DNA of 64,000 nt from an uncultured Ruminococcus sp. (GTDB taxonomy: Bacteria; Bacillota; Clostridia; Oscillospirales; Acutalibacteraceae): NCBI GenBank assembly GCA_902790475.1, contig CADASG010000001.1, positions 1-64,000 on the forward strand, in the 5' to 3' direction. The position numbers and the translations under genes are program-made. Under the pieces are notes generated by a model. It did no database searches and was not told the DNA's origin. It saw only the letters and a program-made list of their open reading frames with translations. This document shows positions 59,150 through 64,000 of the stretch, piece by piece (position 1 is the stretch's first letter; each line of letters opens with the position of its first letter).

Positions 59150-59824
59150 ATGGGAAAATTTGATTCATTCTTTGACGACGCGGTTGTAAATGCCAAAGCG
59201 GCTGCAAACGCCGTATCCAAAAAGGCTGTCACTTTTTATGACGCCTCCAAACATAAGATTTCCGCTGCCGAAATCAGAGGCGAGATCAATAAAAAGCTCA
59301 AGGAGCTTGGCAAGGTAACCTATAAGTCCGAGGTTCACGGCGCCGACCTGTTTGCCGAAAAAGAACAGCTCATCACTGAGATCAAGGAGCTTATCGAAAG
59401 CCTTAATGTTATCAACGGTCATATCGCGGCTATCAAGAGCCAGAGAAAATGCCCGAGCTGTGAGGCAAGGGTTCCCAAGAACTCTATCTACTGCAATATC
59501 TGCGGTACAAAGCTTGAAGATGCTTCCGCAGAGCAGTCGGTAATGTCATCCGATAAAACACCCGAAGCTCCCAAAGAGGAGCCTGCACCCGTTGAGGAAG
59601 CTGCGCCTGTAGAGGAAGCGGCAGCGGCTGTGGAAGAAGCTGCTGTTGAGGCTGCCGAAGCAGCAAAGGAAGCTGTATCCGCTGTGGAAGAAGCAGTTGC
59701 TGAGGCTGCTGCACCAGTAGAGGAAGCTGCAGCCGATGTGAAAGCGGCAGCTGTTGAAGCAGCGGAAAACGTTGCCGAAGCTGTTGCAGTTGATGAAGAC
59801 TCCAACGAGGACTTGTTTGTTTGA
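59150..59824 (+). CDS. zinc-ribbon protein with Ala/Glu-rich tail
   Basis: The start is the ATG at 59150 (MGKFDSFFDDAVVNAKAAAN), after AGAAAGGTTGG. The 224-residue protein has a helical N-terminal 90 residues (long predicted coiled coil, LKELGKVTYKSEVHGADLFA). A double zinc knuckle follows (CPSCEARVPKNSIYCNICGT, about residues 103-122). The last 90 residues are made of irregular EEAA, VEEAA and AEAA units ending DEDSNEDLFV. I do not recognise a specific function; such small coiled-coil/zinc-ribbon proteins are common in Ruminococcaceae. It has its own promoter and is followed by MITE copy 2. Confidence 0.75.
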   Translation: MGKFDSFFDDAVVNAKAAANAVSKKAVTFYDASKHKISAAEIRGEINKKLKELGKVTYKSEVHGADLFAEKEQLITEIKELIESLNVINGHIAAIKSQRKCPSCEARVPKNSIYCNICGTKLEDASAEQSVMSSDKTPEAPKEEPAPVEEAAPVEEAAAAVEEAAVEAAEAAKEAVSAVEEAVAEAAAPVEEAAADVKAAAVEAAENVAEAVAVDEDSNEDLFV

Positions 59825-59833
59825 TCCTTAGTA

Positions 59834-59971
59834 AAGGCAACACCGCACAATTCAAGGCGCCCGGCTTGCTTGAATATTATTCCGTCAGCTTGCCCAAAAA
59901 ATCTCGGCAAGGCGACAGCCTTACCTCAATTACTGCGCAATCCGCACACCTGAATTATGCGGTATTGCCTA
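59834..59971. mobile_element. MITE-like element, copy 2
   Basis: A 138-bp element in the same orientation as copy 1 (52016-52180). Left end AGGCAACACCGCACAATTCA, right end (reverse complement) AGGCAATACCGCATAATTCA, 18 of 20 identical. The interior matches copy 1 except for single-base changes and a 27-bp deletion. It lies just after the stop of the zinc-ribbon gene and before the flippase gene; no coding capacity. Confidence 0.8.
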
Positions 59972-60057
59972 AAATCTGAGCAGCGGCGCAATAGTACGCA
60001 CCGTTGCTCAAATACTGCTTATATTTCTATATTAGAATAATTTACAGGTGATTAAAT

Positions 60058-61860
60058 TTGTCAAAAATATATAACGCGGTTGCCGATTCCGAACAAAACG
60101 CGTCACAGGCTTTTGTCAAGGGAGCTGCGATCCTTACCGTCAGCATGATAATCGTCAAGGTGTTCGGACTTCTTGACAAGGTTATTCTTGCCGACATCTA
60201 TTCCATGTTCGGCGACAGCTTTGCTTCGACGGGCGTTGGACTCTACAACAACGCCTACGAGGTGTTCGTGCTTATTTTCACGGTAGCTACGGGCGGACTT
60301 CCCATTGTTATTTCGCGCTTGATTTCGCAAAACATGGCGGAAAAGCGCTACAAGGATGTAAAGCTGATCCACCGCATCTCAGTTCCCATGTTTTTGGTCG
60401 TGGGCATTGTGTGTATGCTCGGTATGCTGCTTGTCAGCTTTCCCTATGCGTCGATTATAAAGCAGCCGTATTCCGTCTATGCCATGATGGCTCTGGCTCC
60501 GACCATTTTGTTCGGTTGTCTTGCCTCTATCTACCGCGGCTATTTTGAGGGACAGAGAAACATGTTTCCCACAGCTGTGTCCGAGGTCATTGAAGCTGTC
60601 GTGAAGCTGGTGCTCGGCGCATTGTTTGCCTACCTTATAATGAAATTCGGAATGGAGCATTACCGTGCGACTCACACGTTTTTGTTCTTCCGTTTTAAAA
60701 CCGACTTGGATGCGTACAATACGATCCTCGCCTTTTCCGTGGCAGGTAATATCTGCGGAATTTCCCTCGCAAGCTTTTTCTCGTTTTTGTATTTGATGCT
60801 TAAATACAGAATAGGCGGCGACGGGATCCCGAAGCAGTATCTTGAAGCTTCCGTGGATGCGAGACGGCAAAAGGAGACGCTCGCAATCATAATCAAAACC
60901 GCTTTACCGATAGTCGGCGGCGCTTTAGTTATGAGTATAGGCTCAATTGTCGATGGTGTCATAATTCAAAACGTTCTGTTCAATCTTGCGCAGAAAAACC
61001 CGGACGCGCTTTTTGCACAGTATCACAATTACTATCCACGCGAAGTATTCTTCTTTATTGGTGATAAAACCACGATCCACACCAGTCTGTGGGGCTGCTA
61101 CGGCGCTTCTCTTACGCTTATGCAGCTTGTTACCGCTGTGACGCAGGTCTTTGGTTCAAGCGCTATGCCTAATGTCACAAGTGCGTGGACAAAAGGCAAC
61201 AAAGCCGAGCTGAAAAGCTCGATCGAAACCGTGCTCAAATTGACAATGATGTTCACGCTTCCGATGGCGCTCGGCCTTTCGGTGCTGTCTCACTCGGTCA
61301 TGAGTTTTATCTACTCAAGTCCCGATATTGTCAACATCGGCGGAAACGTGCTCTCTCTGATGGGTATTACAACTATCTTTACCGCTATCATAACGCCCAT
61401 TTGCAGTATGCTCAACGGCATAGGCAAAGTCAAGCTTCCGATGATCCTTTACACGATTTGTATGCTTGTTAAGATCGGAACTTCATGGATATTTGTAAGT
61501 ATACCGAATGTCAACATTCAGGGCGCTACAGCCGGCTCGCTGATTTCCTACGCGCTGATTTGCGTAGTCGGTACGTATCTGCTGGTGAAATACAGCAAAA
61601 TCGTTCCCGATTTCTTCTCGACCACCGTTAAGCCGCTGATCGGAGCGGTCGCAAGCAGCGTTACAGCATTCTTTGTCAACGGGCTTTTGGCGCCTCATAT
61701 CAATCACAGACTTGCTACAGTGGTTGCAATAGTCGCGGCAGTGGTTATTTATATAGCAATATTACTAATAATCAGAACATTTAAAGCAGAAGAAATCAAA
61801 ATTCTTCCAAAAGGAGAAAAAATCGCAAAAACACTTGAAAAAATGCGCTTAATTGGGTAA
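60058..61860 (+). CDS. lipid II/oligosaccharide flippase, MurJ/SpoVB-like (MOP superfamily)
   Basis: A 600-residue membrane protein with about 14 helices, starting at TTG 60058 (MSKIYNAVADSEQNASQAFV) after ACAGGTGAT. Family segments: KGAAILTVSMIIVKVFGLLD, GVGLYNNAYEVFVLIFTVAT, GLPIVISRLISQNMAEKRYK, RGYFEGQRNMFPTAVSEVIE and later NGIGKVKLPMI. This is the polysaccharide biosynthesis/SpoVB group of MOP flippases that move lipid-linked cell-wall precursors. B. subtilis SpoVB acts in spore cortex synthesis, and the next genes are of the yabN-yabQ region, where ytgP/yabM (SpoVB-like) is found in B. subtilis. It could serve vegetative wall or cortex. Confidence 0.88.
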   Translation: MSKIYNAVADSEQNASQAFVKGAAILTVSMIIVKVFGLLDKVILADIYSMFGDSFASTGVGLYNNAYEVFVLIFTVATGGLPIVISRLISQNMAEKRYKDVKLIHRISVPMFLVVGIVCMLGMLLVSFPYASIIKQPYSVYAMMALAPTILFGCLASIYRGYFEGQRNMFPTAVSEVIEAVVKLVLGALFAYLIMKFGMEHYRATHTFLFFRFKTDLDAYNTILAFSVAGNICGISLASFFSFLYLMLKYRIGGDGIPKQYLEASVDARRQKETLAIIIKTALPIVGGALVMSIGSIVDGVIIQNVLFNLAQKNPDALFAQYHNYYPREVFFFIGDKTTIHTSLWGCYGASLTLMQLVTAVTQVFGSSAMPNVTSAWTKGNKAELKSSIETVLKLTMMFTLPMALGLSVLSHSVMSFIYSSPDIVNIGGNVLSLMGITTIFTAIITPICSMLNGIGKVKLPMILYTICMLVKIGTSWIFVSIPNVNIQGATAGSLISYALICVVGTYLLVKYSKIVPDFFSTTVKPLIGAVASSVTAFFVNGLLAPHINHRLATVVAIVAAVVIYIAILLIIRTFKAEEIKILPKGEKIAKTLEKMRLIG

Positions 61861-61863
61861 AAT
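61835..61863 (+). promoter_or_regulatory. promoter of the mazG operon
   Basis: TTGAAA (61835-61840), a 17-nt spacer and TAAAAT (61858-61863), straddling the end of the flippase gene. Confidence 0.55.
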
Positions 61864-61948
61864 AGTAAATTGTGAATGCTGTCGAAAAGCATGTCTTTTC
61901 GTACAGTGAGCATTGACCCGATGCAGGACAAGGCAAAAGGTGAGGAAC

Positions 61949-62770
61949 ATGGAATTTGAAAAAAAGTCAAGATACGGTTTTGATGATTTAAAGGAAATTG
62001 TTCGTATCCTCAGGGCTCCGGACGGATGCCCGTGGGACAGGGAACAGACCCATGAGTCAATTCGCAAAAACCTCATTGAGGAGACCTATGAGGTTATCGA
62101 GGCGATCGACAACAGCGACACTTCGCTGCTTCGCGAAGAGTTAGGCGATCTGCTTTTGCAGGTTGCACTCCACAGCGAGATGGAAAGTGAAGCCGGTAGT
62201 TTTGACATCGACGATGTGTGCGACGATCTGTGCAAAAAACTGATCGTTCGTCATCCCCATGTGTTCGGTGATAAATCCGCTCAAAACGCGGAGGAAGCTC
62301 TGTCAAACTGGGATGCTGTCAAAATGCAGACCAAGGAGCAGAAATCCTATACTCAGGCAATGGAGAGCGTATGCAAGGCGCTGCCTGCGCTGATGCGCAG
62401 TGAAAAGATCCAGCGCAAGTCCGCCAAGGCAGGCATGGATTTTGAGTCCATTGAAAGAGCCGTTAGCAAGCTCAACGAGGAATGCACCGAGCTTGAAGTT
62501 GCTATCAAGCACGGAACACAGCAAAACCGTTACGAGGAAATCGGCGACGTGCTGTTTTCCGTTGTCAACGTTTCGCGGTTTGTGGACGTAGACAGCGAAC
62601 AGGCGCTTTATGACGCCTGTGATAAATTTATCAAACGCTTTTCCGCTGTGGAACAGATCGCCGCTGAGCGTGGTATCGACATGACTACAGCGCCAATCAC
62701 ACAGCTGGATTCCCTTTGGGATGAAGTGAAAATAAAGTTAAAGGAAAATAATGGAGGTAATCTATCATGA
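61949..62770 (+). CDS. mazG: nucleoside triphosphate pyrophosphohydrolase MazG
   Basis: The start is the ATG at 61949 (MEFEKKSRYGFDDLKEIVRI), after AGGTGAGG. The 273-residue protein holds two MazG folds. The first has the metal-binding EExxE pattern (LIEETYEVIEAIDN, LREELGDLLLQVALHSE) and RILRAPDGCPWDREQTHESI. The second is near residues 165-260 (LNEECTELEVAIKHGTQQNR, YEEIGDVLFSVVNVSRF). It hydrolyses aberrant or regulatory NTPs. It corresponds to B. subtilis YabN without the tetrapyrrole methylase domain. It overlaps the HU gene by 4 bp. Confidence 0.95.
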   Translation: MEFEKKSRYGFDDLKEIVRILRAPDGCPWDREQTHESIRKNLIEETYEVIEAIDNSDTSLLREELGDLLLQVALHSEMESEAGSFDIDDVCDDLCKKLIVRHPHVFGDKSAQNAEEALSNWDAVKMQTKEQKSYTQAMESVCKALPALMRSEKIQRKSAKAGMDFESIERAVSKLNEECTELEVAIKHGTQQNRYEEIGDVLFSVVNVSRFVDVDSEQALYDACDKFIKRFSAVEQIAAERGIDMTTAPITQLDSLWDEVKIKLKENNGGNLS

Positions 62771-63042
62771 AAAAGTCAGAACTTATTAACGCTATTGCAC
62801 AGCAGGCGGAGATTTCCAAGAAGGATGCAGAAAAAGCTCTTACCGCTACTATCGACACTATCATCAACGCAGTTGCCGAGGGTGATAAAATCCAGCTCAC
62901 AGGCTTTGGTACCTTTGAGCAGCGCCAGAGAAAAGCAAGAACAGGTGTTGACCCCAGAACAGGCAACTCCATTGAAATTGCCGCTACAAAGGTTCCCGCT
63001 TTCAAGGCAGGCAAGGCGTTTAAGGATATCGTAAATAAATAA
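62767..63042 (+). CDS. hup: HU family DNA-binding protein
   Basis: A 91-residue histone-like protein: MKKSELINAIAQQAEISKKD, GDKIQLTGFGTFEQRQRKAR, and the DNA-binding arm GVDPRTGNSIEI with the conserved NPxTG-like segment altered to DPRTG, then ATKVPAFKAGKAFKDIVNK. It bends and compacts DNA. It starts after GGAGGTAATCTATC inside mazG and is followed by a terminator. Confidence 0.97.
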   Translation: MKKSELINAIAQQAEISKKDAEKALTATIDTIINAVAEGDKIQLTGFGTFEQRQRKARTGVDPRTGNSIEIAATKVPAFKAGKAFKDIVNK

Positions 63043-63054
63043 TCAGATAATAAA

Positions 63055-63082
63055 AGGGAGCCGTGACCACGGCTCTTTTTTG
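63055..63082 (+). terminator. terminator after HU
   Basis: GAGCCGT (63058-63064) pairs with ACGGCTC (63069-63075), followed by TTTTTT. A further G/C hairpin (GGGGGAGAGCGCCCCC, about 63154-63170) without a U-run lies downstream, before rqcP. Confidence 0.85.
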
Positions 63083-63203
63083 CTATATCGAAAGATTATT
63101 ATTTCCGCCGAATTTAGTTTTTGAAGTGTAAACATTACAAAAGGCGAAAAGGCGGGGGAGAGCGCCCCCAGGCGCAGACTATTAAAACGGATGGTATAAA
63201 AAT

Positions 63204-63446
63204 ATGAGACTCGACAAATATTTAAAGGTATCGCGCTTGATCAAGCGCAGAACCGTTGCTAACGAGGCGTGTGACGCGGGCAAGGTGCTTGTAAACGGAA
63301 AAGCTGCCAGAGCTTCATACGATGTAAAGCAGGGCGACGTGCTCGAAATCACTCTCGGAGCCCGCAGCGTAAAGGTTAAGGTCACCGAGGTCAAAGAGGT
63401 TGTCCGCAAAGAGGACGCAGCAGCTATGTATACTCCCGTAAGCTGA
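63204..63446 (+). CDS. rqcP: S4-domain RNA-binding protein RqcP (YabO)
   Basis: An 80-residue S4 domain protein: MRLDKYLKVSRLIKRRTVAN, CDAGKVLVNGKAARASYDVK and GDVLEITLG. The order mazG (hup) rqcP yabP yabQ equals B. subtilis yabN-yabO-yabP-yabQ, where YabO is RqcP, which helps RqcH add alanine tails to stalled ribosomes. The protein family (Hsp15-like) and the neighbourhood both support the call. Start ATG after a weak ribosome site (ACGGATGG). Confidence 0.93.
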   Translation: MRLDKYLKVSRLIKRRTVANEACDAGKVLVNGKAARASYDVKQGDVLEITLGARSVKVKVTEVKEVVRKEDAAAMYTPVS

Positions 63447-63525
63447 GATAAGAAGGGAATCGGAAGGGTATTTTTCCGTACAGCCGCGCATATATATCAG
63501 CAAAGCGACTGTTTGGAGGAATACT

Positions 63526-63798
63526 ATGTCAGAAACCAATAACACTAAGCCTCACACCATTATGCTGGATCACCGCGCAAAGCTGAGGATCACAGGAGCA
63601 GAAGACGTAAACGGCTTTAACGAGGAGGCTGTATCGGTCAAAACCACCGCAGGACAGCTTATTATCAAGGGAAGCGGACTTCACATCGACAAGCTGAGTT
63701 TGGAATCGGGAGATGTGTCGGTTGACGGTAAAATCGACTCGCTGCAATACATCGGCTCCGACTCGTCTCGTTCCAAGCTCAGCAGGCTGTTTCGGTGA
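63526..63798 (+). CDS. yabP: sporulation protein YabP
   Basis: A 90-residue beta-rich protein: HTIMLDHRAKLRITGAEDVN, GFNEEAVSVKTTAGQLIIKG and LSLESGDVSVDGKIDSLQYI, the YabP/YqfC family pattern. In B. subtilis YabP works with YabQ in spore cortex or coat formation. Start ATG after TTTGGAGG. Position directly after rqcP and before yabQ is canonical. Confidence 0.93.
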   Translation: MSETNNTKPHTIMLDHRAKLRITGAEDVNGFNEEAVSVKTTAGQLIIKGSGLHIDKLSLESGDVSVDGKIDSLQYIGSDSSRSKLSRLFR

Positions 63799-63804
63799 CG
63801 TGCT

Positions 63805-64000
63805 GTGGAGCTCGATTTTGCTGCTCAGTCGGCAGCATTTTTGTATTCGATCCTCACCGGTGCAGTTCTTGGCATGGTTTACGGCTGTATTCGTTTGGTT
63901 CGAACGGCGTTCAGCTTTTCCAAGCCGATGCTGTTCACGTCGGATGTATTGTTCATGCTGCTGTCATCGGTCGTTATTTTTGTGATTTCGCTTGCGTATC
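63805..64000 (+). CDS. yabQ: spore cortex biosynthesis protein YabQ, partial (runs off right edge)
   Basis: From a GTG at 63805, six bases after the yabP stop, the reading frame stays open to the window end (65 codons). It reads VELDFAAQSAAFLYSILTGA followed by VLGMVYGCIRLVRTAF, then SKPMLFTSDVLFMLLSSVVI: two membrane helices separated by a short basic loop, as in YabQ. In B. subtilis YabQ is needed for cortex formation and follows yabP. The gene is incomplete because of the window edge. Confidence 0.85.
   Translation, partial: MELDFAAQSAAFLYSILTGAVLGMVYGCIRLVRTAFSFSKPMLFTSDVLFMLLSSVVIFVISLAY

Overview
The window looks like a chromosomal segment of an anaerobic, spore-forming member of the Clostridia, most likely a Ruminococcaceae/Oscillospirales bacterium related to starch-degrading Ruminococcus. 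The evidence is a secreted protein with a cellulosome-type dockerin and four starch-binding (CBM26-like) repeats, a full set of Clostridia-type sporulation genes (SpoVM, SipL, SpoIVA, a GerA-type receptor operon, YabP/YabQ), and typical Firmicutes housekeeping neighbourhoods. The genus is an inference.

Positions 1 to about 11,990 are an accessory region. It starts with the mobilization module of an integrative or mobilizable element on the minus strand: an excisionase-like protein running off the left edge, a MobB-like protein, relaxase, MobC and a RepA-like ATPase, with a candidate oriT. A divergent zinc-finger gene follows, then a type I restriction-modification operon (hsdR-x-y-hsdS-z-hsdM, minus strand) with three uncharacterised genes inserted between the Hsd subunits. 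The region ends in an array of TGACAGCA repeats just beyond the 3' end of a tRNA-Leu(CAG) gene.

Positions 12,289-22,700 hold an envelope-polymer export operon (TagG-like permease, TagH-like ATPase and an unusual degenerate-SDR/LicD fusion), the rpsF-ssb-rpsR operon with a probable S6:S18 autoregulatory leader, an ABC efflux pair, a LytTR/DUF3021 pair, pgeF and an RluA-family pseudouridine synthase. Positions 22,790-29,300 form a spore-coat-morphogenesis neighbourhood: a 29-codon spoVM gene missed by length cut-offs, the dockerin/CBM26 protein, then sipL and spoIVA behind a good SigE-type promoter.

Positions 29,400-41,260 carry a sodium-pump decarboxylase gamma/beta pair, a Wzz/BY-kinase pair, a class Ic aspartate aminotransferase, secDF, a DUF421/DUF4363 pair and a gerA-gerB-gerC operon with a half-length GerC. 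Positions 41,400-64,000 are dense, mostly co-directional housekeeping operons: hprK-murB-rapZ-whiA-xseB-ispA-dxs-tlyA-nadK-argR-recN; recJ; relA-dtd-MBL hydrolase-hemZ; a zinc-ribbon protein; a MurJ/SpoVB-like flippase; and mazG-HU-rqcP-yabP-yabQ. Two copies of a small MITE-like element with about 20-bp terminal inverted repeats lie at 52,016 and 59,834. No CRISPR array and no rRNA were seen. All assignments were made by reading motifs and context, not by database search.
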